Shown: positions 5,903 to 11,970, counted from the stretch's first letter. The stretch: 11,970 nt of DNA from Methanomassiliicoccaceae archaeon (GCA_009780795.1 WQZJ01000028.1:1-11970), one strand, 5' to 3'. Notes: generated by a model not told the origin, from the letters alone. A program made the numbers and translations.

Positions 5903-6706
5903 TCACGTGGTATAGAACGTATCCAACACGATCCTTCCGGCGTCCGTGACGAAATACTTCTTTGTTTTACGGTCCTTGTCTATCCAGCCGTTATCCTTCC
6001 ACTTGTCGACGAAGTCCCTTTGGTAGCAGACCGCTTCATATCGTTTCCCTTCGGCGACCGTCTCCTTGGGTTTGTCCTTCCTGTACCATATGCCGTGCGC
6101 CTTCAGCGCATCTATGACGGCGGTGCCGCTGACGGAGCCCTCCTCGGCGTTCTTCCTGTCCAACACTCTCAACCCTCTTACCAAATATTCGTCCGGGACA
6201 TCTATCCTGTAATGCGGTAAAGCCTTCGGCTCCCTGGTGACGGCGGTCAGACCGAGCGGGACGTCGTTCTTGTAATATATCTTCCTGAGATCGCCGTCGG
6301 GGATGCTGTACTCCTTTGTGCTGACGGAGAACGGAACGGTACCGGGGATCATCATCGATGCGATGACGGCCGCCGCAGTGTACTCCGATGTACCGGCGGA
6401 TATGTTCACGAAGACGTCTGCCTCATTCTCGCTTCCGAGTATGTTCAGAACGGTCCTGAGCATGGTGGTGAAATCGAATACCATAGCTTCATGTTCTATG
6501 ATCTCCGCCTTCGGAAGATTCTTCTTGATCATCCTGCAGACCTGTTCGTAGAACTCATCGTATATCCGATTCCTTTCGTTGGAACGATCAGTAAAGTGTA
6601 TCAGATGCACTTTAGTGGCTGCGTAATGCACAATGGGATCGACGACCTTGTACGTCTCGAACGTTACGCATGACAGTACCACTCTTTCTCTTCGGCCGGA
6701 TGACAT
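5903..6706 (-). CDS. CARF-like sensor with C-terminal winged helix (HFX_2341/DUF6293-like regulator)
   Basis: This 267-residue protein starts at ATG 6706. The longer frame to 6787 adds a spurious hydrophobic stretch upstream of the likely transcription start. Residues 8-150 look like a Rossmann-type CARF domain. The first strand and helix are RVVLSCVTFETYKVVDPIVHYAA (written here as 8-30), then KVHLIHFTDRSNE (32-44), and the ligand-loop signature VNISAGTSEYTAAA (100-113). Residues 165-267 are alpha/beta, ending in a winged-helix-like segment (VSGTAVIDALKAHG, KDNGWI, KYFVTDAGR). CARF domains bind cyclic oligonucleotides or related nucleotide signals and pass this to a linked effector. Here the output looks like DNA binding. 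It is divergent from the RNA ligase operon, so it probably controls that operon and itself. The ligand is unknown. The CARF/wHTH assignment is from pattern memory. Confidence 0.72.
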   Translation of the reverse strand: MSSGRRERVVLSCVTFETYKVVDPIVHYAATKVHLIHFTDRSNERNRIYDEFYEQVCRMIKKNLPKAEIIEHEAMVFDFTTMLRTVLNILGSENEADVFVNISAGTSEYTAAAVIASMMIPGTVPFSVSTKEYSIPDGDLRKIYYKNDVPLGLTAVTREPKALPHYRIDVPDEYLVRGLRVLDRKNAEEGSVSGTAVIDALKAHGIWYRKDKPKETVAEGKRYEAVCYQRDFVDKWKDNGWIDKDRKTKKYFVTDAGRIVLDTFYTT

Positions 6707-6734
6707 ATGAGGAAATGTAACATTTATTTCATAT
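6705..6734 (-). promoter_or_regulatory. Nested palindrome between TATA and start of the regulator gene (candidate operator)
   Basis: The inner repeat AAATGT/ACATTT around one base is 6713-6725. The outer arms ATATGA (6705-6710) and TCATAT (6729-6734) are perfect complements centred within half a base of it. The site runs from the ATG to the TATA-like ATATAT (6731-6736), which is about 27 bp ahead of ATG 6706. A protein here would block its own leaderless transcription, so autoregulation by the encoded winged-helix protein is plausible. Confidence 0.5.
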
Positions 6735-6759
6735 ATTACACTTACTACGAAAAACAAGA

Positions 6760-6769
6760 TATATAAATA
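6760..6769. promoter_or_regulatory. Strong TATA box in the divergent promoter region
   Basis: TATATAAATA on plus is TTTATATA on minus, the canonical archaeal box. On plus it predicts a start near 6790 and a leader of about 185 nt to the ligase ATG. On minus it predicts a start near 6737, upstream of the regulator. A CCATC/GATGG hairpin (6788-6805) would lie at the plus RNA's 5' end. Confidence 0.6.
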
Positions 6770-6823
6770 AGGTCTGATATCGTGCATCCATCCTCATAAT
6801 GATGGGGAAGACAACAGGACAAA

Positions 6824-6832
6824 AGGAGGTGA
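6824..6832 (+). promoter_or_regulatory. Near-ideal ribosome binding site for a short leader ORF
   Basis: AGGAGGTGA matches the archaeal anti-SD completely and lies 7 nt before ATG 6840. It is 145 nt upstream of the ligase start, too far to serve that gene. It therefore points to translation of the short ORF. Confidence 0.6.
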
Positions 6833-6839
6833 GGGTAAG

Positions 6840-6935
6840 ATGGAAGGACACACGTGCAAAAATATTACATGGACGCGCGGCGGAGGCCAGCTGACGCCCT
6901 CCCTCGACAAGGTCCCGTTGCCGATTTTTGCCTGA
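6840..6935 (+). CDS. Short leader ORF (31 codons) upstream of the RNA ligase
   Basis: ATG 6840 opens a 31-residue frame ending in TGA 6933-6935. The peptide starts MEGHTCKNITWTRGGG and ends in LPIFA. It has no signal peptide or known motif. The evidence is the AGGAGGTGA site at ideal spacing, which is the strongest SD in the window, and its position in the ligase leader. The stop is 41 bp before the ligase ATG. An overlapping alternative frame from ATG 6799 has a short leader but no SD. It may be a regulatory leader peptide whose translation affects the ligase, a small functional protein, or a decayed gene start. Confidence 0.4.
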   Translation: MEGHTCKNITWTRGGGQLTPSLDKVPLPIFA

Positions 6936-6976
6936 ACGCGAAGATCCGACAAGGAACCGCGGGAGGGGGTGTTGAC

Positions 6977-8152
6977 ATGAACATAGAGAGAAGCTTGGCG
7001 CATATTGAGACGATCACGGACATACGGCCTATCGAAGGCAAGGACAGGATAGTCCTTGCCAAGGTACTCGGATGGAGCGTGGTGATCGGCAAGGATGAGT
7101 TCAGTGTGGGCGACAACGTCGTCTACGTTGAGATAGACAGCAGGCTGAACACCAACCTGGAACCGTTCAAGATACTGGCCAAAGACGCAGATAGATTCGG
7201 CTTCGTACGAATAAGAACGAGAAAGTTCGGCGGCTCATACTCGCAAGGGATATGCTTCAAGGTACCCGATGACCGGAAGAAGCACAGACCTGGAACGGAC
7301 CTTACCGGATATTTCAACAGGGGGAAGGAAGGGAAGGATCTCGCAATAATACACAATGAGGAGTATGCGGACCGCAGAGAGGAATGGGAGAACCCCTGGA
7401 AGAAGAGGCCTGAGAAGCTCACGATCTGGAAGAGGTTCCTGCAGTTCATACTCCCTTGGAAGATGGAGACGCAGGAGAAGGGCCACGTGCCCAGCCCGTT
7501 CGACATGGGCGTCAGTAAGACGGACGAGGCGAGGATACAGAATCTCACGGAACTGTTCAATGACCTCAAGGCCAAGAAGATAGCGCTGACGGCGACGGAG
7601 AAGGTGGACGGTCAGTCGTTCACCGCGCACACGGACCGTAAGGGAAAGACGTACGTCGCCAGCAGGAACATGGCACTGCTCTTCAGAGGGTCCGGAAAGA
7701 TCAGACAGTCGCACAGATACGAAGGGAGCGGCTGGCAGAAGGCATTCGAGAAGTATTCCGTTGAGGATGTGCTCGAAAGAGTTCGAAAGGACCGCGGAGC
7801 GTCGGTAACGATACAGGGAGAGGTGATCGGATGCGGTATCCAAGGCAACCCGTACAAGATACCGGACGGTGACATCGAACTGAAGGTGTTCAACATCCAC
7901 GTCGCCGGAAGGAGACTTCCGTACGAGGAGATGAAAGACATCTGCGAAGCGCACGGACTGGACGCGGTACCGTACATGGGAACGGTCGTGTTCGAAGAGA
8001 ATCTTACAATCGAGGAACTCATCGCAAGGAGCGACGGAATGTCCGTGCTGAACAAGGACACGATCAGGGAAGGCATCGTCTACAGGACGGAGGACTACGG
8101 AACGTCGTTCAAAGCGATCAGCAACGTCTTCCTGATGAAGAAGGGCGAGTGA
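6977..8152 (+). CDS. RNA ligase, DRB0094 (Rnl5) family
   Basis: This 391-residue protein starts at ATG 6977, following SD GGGAGGGGGT; the open frame extends 41 codons upstream but overlaps the leader ORF. Such ligases join RNA 3'-OH and 5'-phosphate ends through an AMP-lysine intermediate. Residues 3-100 match the family's N-terminal OB-like domain (HIETITDIRPIEGKDRI, then LGWSVVIGKDEF, VVYVEIDSRL). The ligase core follows. Motif I is K209-V-D-G, with K209 the predicted AMP acceptor. Arg in ASRN (228-231) fits motif Ia. Motif III lies around IQGEVIG (279-285), motif IV is EGIVYR (365-370) and motif V is FKAISN (378-383). Charged residues 112-165, including a Trp-rich stretch, look like an insertion compared with the roughly 340-residue D. 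radiodurans enzyme. It leads the operon with RlaP and radical SAM genes. Confidence 0.9.
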   Translation: MNIERSLAHIETITDIRPIEGKDRIVLAKVLGWSVVIGKDEFSVGDNVVYVEIDSRLNTNLEPFKILAKDADRFGFVRIRTRKFGGSYSQGICFKVPDDRKKHRPGTDLTGYFNRGKEGKDLAIIHNEEYADRREEWENPWKKRPEKLTIWKRFLQFILPWKMETQEKGHVPSPFDMGVSKTDEARIQNLTELFNDLKAKKIALTATEKVDGQSFTAHTDRKGKTYVASRNMALLFRGSGKIRQSHRYEGSGWQKAFEKYSVEDVLERVRKDRGASVTIQGEVIGCGIQGNPYKIPDGDIELKVFNIHVAGRRLPYEEMKDICEAHGLDAVPYMGTVVFEENLTIEELIARSDGMSVLNKDTIREGIVYRTEDYGTSFKAISNVFLMKKGE

Positions 8153-8309
8153 GATCCTGAGAACACAAGAACGAAGAACAAAGAATGAAGAATGAAAGAA
8201 AAGACGGTGAACGATGACCGAGGCTGAGAAAGGAAGAACGAGAACGGCGAACATGCCAATGACGAAGAGAACAGGAACGGCGGACACGCACGGAAGGAAA
8301 GGGAAAGAG

Positions 8310-9101
8310 ATGAAGGTAAGTGAAGCGGCAGAGATAGCGGAGAAGCAGACCCGCAGGAATGTGGCGATATGCTCATTGGTGGGCTCAAGGAACTACAACC
8401 TGCATACCGAAAGTTCCGACCATGACTTCATCGTATTCGCGATGCCGACGCTGGACGACATGTACGAGAGGAACGAGTACCTGAAGGAGATCAAGGGCGA
8501 CGGCTACGAGATACGTGTGCACGATCTCCGTAAGCTTCCCGACCTCCTGTGCAAGTCCAATCCCTCGTATGTGGAGATAATATTCTCCCGAAACAACATC
8601 ATGAACGGCGATATGTACTCGCTGCTCTATGACAACAGAGAGAGGATAGCCGGTATGAACCTTCCGTATATCTACGCCTCGTCCGTGGGCATGTTCCTGA
8701 ACAGGATGAAATACTTGGAAAAGGGGACCGGTAACACTCAGCACCTGGTCGACATGCACGGTTACGACACCAAACAGGCGATGCAGGCGTACAGGATCCT
8801 TTCCGTGCTCCGATGGTTCGCGGACCATCGGAGCTTCGAAAAGGCGATAAGATACGACGACAACGGCGAAGGGAAGGAAAAGCGGGAACTCCTGATGGAC
8901 ATAAGGAACGGAAAGTTCCCGCTTACCGAGATGAGGAGGATGCTCGACGACTACCTGAGGGACACCGAGGACAGGTACAAGAAGAGATACCTCGATACCG
9001 CACCGGACAAGGAGATGATGGCAGCGATAAGGGATGGCGTGAAAGGATTCATACTGTCGGAGACCAAGAAAGAGGTATGCAGAGCGCAGAGAGAAGGATA
9101 A
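8310..9101 (+). CDS. rlaP: RlaP-like nucleotidyltransferase (DNA polymerase beta superfamily)
   Basis: This 263-residue protein starts at ATG 8310. An in-frame ATG at 8214 would add 32 low-complexity polar residues, so 8310 is preferred, though the SD choice is not decisive. The polymerase-beta signature is clear: GSRNYNL (25-31) then SDHD (36-39), the GS and DxD metal-binding elements. A third acidic residue is probably D72 in EIRVHD. The helical C-terminal part contains GYDTKQAMQAYRILSVLRW (151-169), like the conserved helix of the RlaP family. RlaP proteins are predicted by comparative genomics to add nucleotides to RNA 3' ends beside RNA ligases. The order ligase-RlaP here fits that, with a 157-bp gap. 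The next gene starts 1 bp after its stop. Exact substrate unknown; a tRNA or other RNA end trimmed by damage is likely. Confidence 0.83.
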   Translation: MKVSEAAEIAEKQTRRNVAICSLVGSRNYNLHTESSDHDFIVFAMPTLDDMYERNEYLKEIKGDGYEIRVHDLRKLPDLLCKSNPSYVEIIFSRNNIMNGDMYSLLYDNRERIAGMNLPYIYASSVGMFLNRMKYLEKGTGNTQHLVDMHGYDTKQAMQAYRILSVLRWFADHRSFEKAIRYDDNGEGKEKRELLMDIRNGKFPLTEMRRMLDDYLRDTEDRYKKRYLDTAPDKEMMAAIRDGVKGFILSETKKEVCRAQREG

Positions 9102-9102
9102 A

Positions 9103-10023
9103 ATGTCAAGCAACAACGATTGGAGGGAATACACGAACGGTAATGTCCGCGTGTTCATCAACATCCATAACGGAACTAAGATCAGGACAACGATGGACGA
9201 TGAGTTCTCGGCCGACTTCCCTGAATCGGTGGACATGAAGATCACCAACCGCTGCGGAATGGGCTGTGCGATGTGTCACGAGAACAGCACATCGGACGGG
9301 GAGCACGCAGACCTCTCAAATGTCGATAAAACATTCATGAGGACGATGAGACCGCATACCGAGATCGCCGTGGGCGGAGGTTCGGTGACGTCACATCCGC
9401 AGATAGAGACGTTCCTCCAATATCTCAGAGACAGGGAAATAGTGGCCAATATCACGGTACACGAAAGGGAATTGATCGACAACATCAAAACGATCAGGAA
9501 ATGGATCAAGGAGGATCTGGTGAAAGGGATAGGCGTGTCGATACACTTCGAGTTCAGTGAACAGGTCAGCGATTTCGCGAGGGGTCACAGGAACACAGTG
9601 CTTCACGCGATCGCAGGGCACACCCCGATGAGGGTGATCGACCGATACGGAAAGAAAGGGCTGAAGTTACTGATCCTGGGATACAAGAACTGGGGACGCG
9701 GAACGGAACACCACGCGAAGCACGGAAAGGAGATTGACGAAGGGATAAGAGAAACGGAAGGGAACATAGAACGACTATTCAAAGAGTTCAGTGTGGTCTC
9801 ATTCGACAATCTGGCACTGAGGCAGCTGAACGTAAAGGATCACGTCACAAAGAACGTATGGGACGCATGCTATCAAGGAAGTGATGCGACACATACGATG
9901 TACGTGGACATGGTAATGAAAGAATTCGCGGCAACAAGCACATCATCGGAACGGTACGGGATCAAAGATACGATAGACGAGATGTTCGCCGTCGTGAAAG
10001 GAACGATGGACCACATGCTATGA
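9103..10023 (+). CDS. Small radical SAM protein associated with the RNA-repair cassette
   Basis: This 306-residue protein starts at ATG 9103 with SD AGAAGGAT. The TNRCGMGCAMCHENS segment (48-62) carries Cys51, Cys55 and Cys58 in CX3CX2C, the radical SAM 4Fe-4S motif. An unusual His follows directly (CHENS). IAVGGGSVTSHPQIETFL (88-105) occupies the place of the SAM-binding GGE-type motif. TIM-barrel-like strands follow, for example VANITVHE, GIGVSIHFEF and GLKLLILGYKNWG. The end holds a possible family mark (MYVDMVMKEFAATSTSSERYGI). There is no SPASM or other extra cluster domain. From memory, similar proteins are encoded by phages and mobile elements. It may modify an RNA or a protein of this operon; the substrate is not predictable from sequence. 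Confidence 0.8.
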   Translation: MSSNNDWREYTNGNVRVFINIHNGTKIRTTMDDEFSADFPESVDMKITNRCGMGCAMCHENSTSDGEHADLSNVDKTFMRTMRPHTEIAVGGGSVTSHPQIETFLQYLRDREIVANITVHERELIDNIKTIRKWIKEDLVKGIGVSIHFEFSEQVSDFARGHRNTVLHAIAGHTPMRVIDRYGKKGLKLLILGYKNWGRGTEHHAKHGKEIDEGIRETEGNIERLFKEFSVVSFDNLALRQLNVKDHVTKNVWDACYQGSDATHTMYVDMVMKEFAATSTSSERYGIKDTIDEMFAVVKGTMDHML

Positions 10024-10060
10024 ACGGGGACGAAAAGAAAAGAGAGGAGGGAAAAGACAG

Positions 10061-10501
10061 ATGAGGGCAACAATAAGAGGGTCGGTGTTCGAAACGAACA
10101 GCTCATCATCACATACGTTCATACACGTAAGCAAGGAAACGTACGAGGCGTGGAAGAAAGGCAAGGTCTACCTGATAGACGACGAACGCGACAGAGGAAA
10201 GATAATCACAGAAGGTTTCTACAACTCTGTGTACGGCGAACGCGATTTCACCATAAAAAAGAGTATAAAAGAGTTGAAGGAGGAAGGATGGCGCGGAACG
10301 ATATTAAGGTACAAGGATCTGCTGGAATACGTCTCGGAGCTTGGGTACGCTACAGTCTGGAAATGTAAGGCGAAGAAAGAACACATAGTAGAGGATTGGG
10401 GCGCTGAAGAAGATCATGATTGCGTCCTGCAGAAACCGTACATGGAAGTGATCGATAACGGGAGAACAGTGACTGTGCACATATGGGGTCAGCTGGATTG
10501 A
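10061..10501 (+). CDS. ETNSSSSHTF-motif protein, copy 1
   Basis: This 146-residue protein starts at ATG 10061 with SD GAGGAGGG about 8 nt upstream. The block IRGSVFETNSSSSHTF (5-20) is almost identical to the next gene's. The shared head continues as VSK, EAWK and G. The middle is helical and charged (IKKSIKELKEEGWRGTILRYKDLLEYV). The C-terminus YMEVIDNGRTVTVHIWG (127-143) is shared in form with copy 2. No signal peptide or membrane helix is seen. The Ser-Ser-Ser-Ser-His sequence near the N-terminus is unlike ordinary folds and could be a modification, cofactor or recognition site. It lies 37 bp after the radical SAM gene. From memory, VFETNSSSSHS-type heads occur in proteins of Firmicutes phages; no function is known to me. 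Confidence 0.8.
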   Translation: MRATIRGSVFETNSSSSHTFIHVSKETYEAWKKGKVYLIDDERDRGKIITEGFYNSVYGERDFTIKKSIKELKEEGWRGTILRYKDLLEYVSELGYATVWKCKAKKEHIVEDWGAEEDHDCVLQKPYMEVIDNGRTVTVHIWGQLD

Positions 10502-10511
10502 GGCGATAGAT

Positions 10512-11336
10512 ATGAAAATGACAATAAGAGGATCGGTATTCGAAACTAACAGCTCCTCATCCCACACCTTCATTTACGTCAGTAAGAGGGTGTTCGAGGC
10601 GTGGAAGAGAGGAGAGAAGATACTGAGCTGGCGTGGAGGAAAAAGTATCAAGGAGAACTGGAACGGCAAGTTCATGGAGATTGTAAAGGATGAGTTGCAC
10701 GGCGAGAATAGCGGATGCGTATGGGGAGACGCCAGTTTCGTGAACAGCGACGGATTCGAAGAGGATCAAGGATGGTGGAGCGGAACGTACGAAGGAGTAA
10801 CAGAGTATGCGGACGCACACTTCGGAGAATGCGTTCCACGACTCGGAGCGAAGGAGAAGTACGTGGACCCGGAAGAATGGGACATGACCGACAACATCGC
10901 CACATTCCGTGAGGCACTCATCACTATCAGGAAATGGGACAAGCTCGGTAACGTTGAGTTCACATCACTCCGTGAGACACTGGATCGTTTCAAGGACGAT
11001 GAGGAGACGATCGAAAAGGATGTCGATGAGCTCATCGATATGCTCTATCTTCTGGACAAACGGGAGATCGAAGATGAAATATTCACGGCGTTCCGTGAAG
11101 CGACGGAAGAATTAGAAAATATGTCCATCGTTTACCAGGAATCGTATATGGATGTAGAGTATGACGGGGACAACGTTAAAGTGCACATTTGGGGGCGTCT
11201 TGAGACCGATCCTCCGGAGAGAAAGAAGAAAGTAGAAGAAGAAGGAAGGAATGAGACAGAACAATATATGAAACTGCAAAACAAGGATGCAGAACAAGGA
11301 GGAAAAGACAATGTACGAGGTTTACACAAAATATGA
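10512..11336 (+). CDS. ETNSSSSHTF-motif protein, copy 2, larger paralogue
   Basis: This 274-residue protein starts at ATG 10512 after TTGAGGCG, 10 bp past copy 1. Residues 4-20 (TIRGSVFETNSSSSHTF) match copy 1 exactly, and residues 20-34 are close (VSK, EAWKRG). The centre is longer: a Trp/Gly-rich stretch (WWSGTYEGVTEYADAHFGEC, 88-107), then two acidic helices (REALITIRKWD and KDDEETIEKDVDELIDMLY). The C-terminal unit (SYMDVEYDGDNVKVHIWGRLE, about 211-231) repeats copy 1's ending. A charged tail with ERKKKVEEEGR follows. The paralogues differ at many synonymous positions, so this is an old duplication with protein-level constraint. Its last 26 bp overlap the next gene. Function unknown; probably works with the radical SAM and ligase proteins. 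Confidence 0.8.
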   Translation: MKMTIRGSVFETNSSSSHTFIYVSKRVFEAWKRGEKILSWRGGKSIKENWNGKFMEIVKDELHGENSGCVWGDASFVNSDGFEEDQGWWSGTYEGVTEYADAHFGECVPRLGAKEKYVDPEEWDMTDNIATFREALITIRKWDKLGNVEFTSLRETLDRFKDDEETIEKDVDELIDMLYLLDKREIEDEIFTAFREATEELENMSIVYQESYMDVEYDGDNVKVHIWGRLETDPPERKKKVEEEGRNETEQYMKLQNKDAEQGGKDNVRGLHKI

Positions 11337-11517
11337 TGACGGTTTCGAGAGCAGAAAGAGCTATGAGAACATAACGGAGGCCAAGAGTTACTTCCACAAC
11401 GTGGATGTCAGGGACATAGAGATATGCACATTGTGCGAGATCGGCAACGAAGGCGAGAGCACCGAGGTCGCGCGCAAGGAACCGAGGAAAAAGCAGGCAG
11501 CGGCGGAGACGGAGTGA
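11311..11517 (+). CDS. Small acidic protein closing the cassette, function unknown
   Basis: From ATG 11311 this gives 68 residues. An in-frame ATG at 11287 would add eight residues, but GGAGG at 11298-11302 lies 8 nt before ATG 11311 and decides the start. The protein reads MYEVYTKYDDGFES at the N-terminus, has a central helix (ITEAKSYFHN), and IEICTLCEIGNEGES. A polar, Lys/Glu/Ala-rich tail follows. Two cysteines occur as CTLC in a CxxC spacing, but a single pair is weak evidence for metal binding. It overlaps the larger motif protein by 26 bp, so it is translationally coupled and is probably the last gene of the operon. No family recognised. Confidence 0.62.
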   Translation: MYEVYTKYDDGFESRKSYENITEAKSYFHNVDVRDIEICTLCEIGNEGESTEVARKEPRKKQAAAETE

Positions 11518-11809
11518 TCCGCAGGTTCCGATCTTTCTCGGTTCAGTTCATCACAGCGCTGCCGACATTCAACGCATATTTCACATAATAGGCACATCAA
11601 AAGAATACGATAATAGAACGTGTTCACGGAACGTGTATTATTTATATAAGGGCTGAAAACCCAATAATTCACAATTTTGTCGTGAACAAAACGAAACAAT
11701 GACGATATTCAATACAAAAACCATATGCCTTTTCAGCACAAAATACCGAAAATAACGGAACGTGTTTACGGAACGAATAACATATCAATAAGCCGGAGAT
11801 TCTCTATCT
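11518..11809 (+). promoter_or_regulatory. Intergenic region with duplicated 17-bp element and two TATA-like boxes
   Basis: AACGTGTTCACGGAACG (11617-11633) and AACGTGTTTACGGAACG (11759-11775) differ at one base. The first is 7 bp before a strong TTTATATA (11641-11648). The second abuts a weaker ATAACATATC (11777-11786), about 27 bp before ATG 11810. A hairpin (TTTTGT/ACAAAA, about 11675-11691) and an 18-codon ATG frame without SD (11699-11755) lie between. A small CCGA/TCGG hairpin (11528-11541) follows the upstream gene. Confidence 0.5.
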
Positions 11810-11970
11810 ATGCAACCTTTCGACAGCATAAAAGAATCGGCAGAGAACGGAGATATGGAAGCACAATACCTTTTGGGCGTTCTGTGTAACAAGGACACGA
11901 CAGGATCGTATCCGGATGAGGCATTGAAGTGGTATATGAAAGCCGCCGAACAGGGACATGCGGAAGCACA
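11810..11970 (+). CDS. Sel1-repeat protein, N-terminal part only
   Basis: The open frame starts at ATG 11810 and is cut by the window edge after 53 codons. The sequence (ENGDMEAQYLLG, then EALKWYMKAAEQGHAEA) matches Sel1-like repeats of the TPR/SLR superfamily, with the AxxG-AQYxLG and WYxKAAEQGHAxA hallmarks. The first repeat covers about residues 8-44 and a second begins. These repeats form alpha-solenoids that bind proteins. No signal peptide is visible, so a cytoplasmic adaptor is likely. The weak TATA-like box 27 bp upstream fits a leaderless mRNA. A tandem copy of the 17-bp element controls or marks this promoter. Role and length unknown. Confidence 0.85.
   Translation, partial: MQPFDSIKESAENGDMEAQYLLGVLCNKDTTGSYPDEALKWYMKAAEQGHAEA

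Noticed and set aside
5805..5915. A 36-codon frame across the 26-bp palindrome, ending in TAG.
   Set aside because: It has no SD, starts at the TATA-like element itself and runs over the regulator's end. It is better seen as chance in an intergenic gap.
6707..6787. A 27-residue hydrophobic extension of the CARF-like regulator.
   Set aside because: It reads through the TATA and palindromic promoter region. ATG 6706 is at the expected distance from a TATA-like box and begins the domain directly.
6854..6976. A 41-codon N-terminal extension of the RNA ligase.
   Set aside because: Family homology begins at residue M of MNIERSL, an SD precedes that ATG, and the extension overlaps the SD-led 31-codon leader ORF in another frame.
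7235..8287. A 350-codon open frame opposite the RNA ligase.
   Set aside because: The plus-strand ligase shows every nucleotidyl-transferase motif in order; the opposite frame has a biased Leu/Arg/Val composition typical of a shadow frame.
8385..9248. A 287-codon minus-strand open frame.
   Set aside because: It overlaps the RlaP-like gene, which has clear GS and DxD motifs, and no SD or domain supports it.

Overview
The window looks archaeal and most likely comes from the Thermoplasmata, probably a Methanomassiliicoccales-type gut methanogen. This is inferred from several signals. TATA boxes often lie about 26 bp ahead of a start codon, which suggests leaderless mRNAs. Strong Shine-Dalgarno (SD) sites of the AGGAGGTGA type occur inside operons. 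Secreted PKD, InlB-repeat and putative-Ig proteins are present, and none of the 15 complete genes ends in TAG. I see no rRNA, convincing tRNA, integrase, transposase or CRISPR array.

Region 1 (1-3992, minus strand) is a tightly coupled six-gene operon. Two small unrecognised soluble proteins come first. They are followed by a charged protein with a remarkable 14-unit tetrapeptide repeat, and then three secreted or membrane-anchored surface proteins: Ig-like, PKD plus InlB repeat, and a GLUG-type beta-helix protein cut by the window edge. Most junctions are ATGA, GTGA or near-overlaps.

Region 2 (3993-5900) holds a small four-helix membrane protein on the minus strand with its own promoter. 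It is followed by a plus-strand bicistron of a 56-residue protein overlapping a GNAT acetyltransferase, organised like a toxin-antitoxin pair. A hairpin-rich gap ends in a perfect 26-bp palindrome.

Region 3 (5903-11517) is the most interesting part. A CARF-like/winged-helix regulator, with a nested palindrome between its TATA box and start codon, is divergent from a plus-strand run. That run encodes a DRB0094-type RNA ligase, an RlaP-type polymerase-beta nucleotidyltransferase, a small radical SAM protein, two tandem paralogues sharing an N-terminal ETNSSSSHTF block, and a small acidic protein. It reads as an RNA-repair cassette under a sensor that may bind a nucleotide or RNA-end signal. The logic resembles CARF-containing RtcR controlling RtcBA, but the parts differ and two proteins have no known role. 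A 31-codon ORF with a near-ideal SD sits in the ligase leader.

Region 4 (11518-11970) is a promoter-bearing gap with a 17-bp element duplicated ahead of two TATA-like sites. The start of a Sel1-repeat protein follows and runs off the window.
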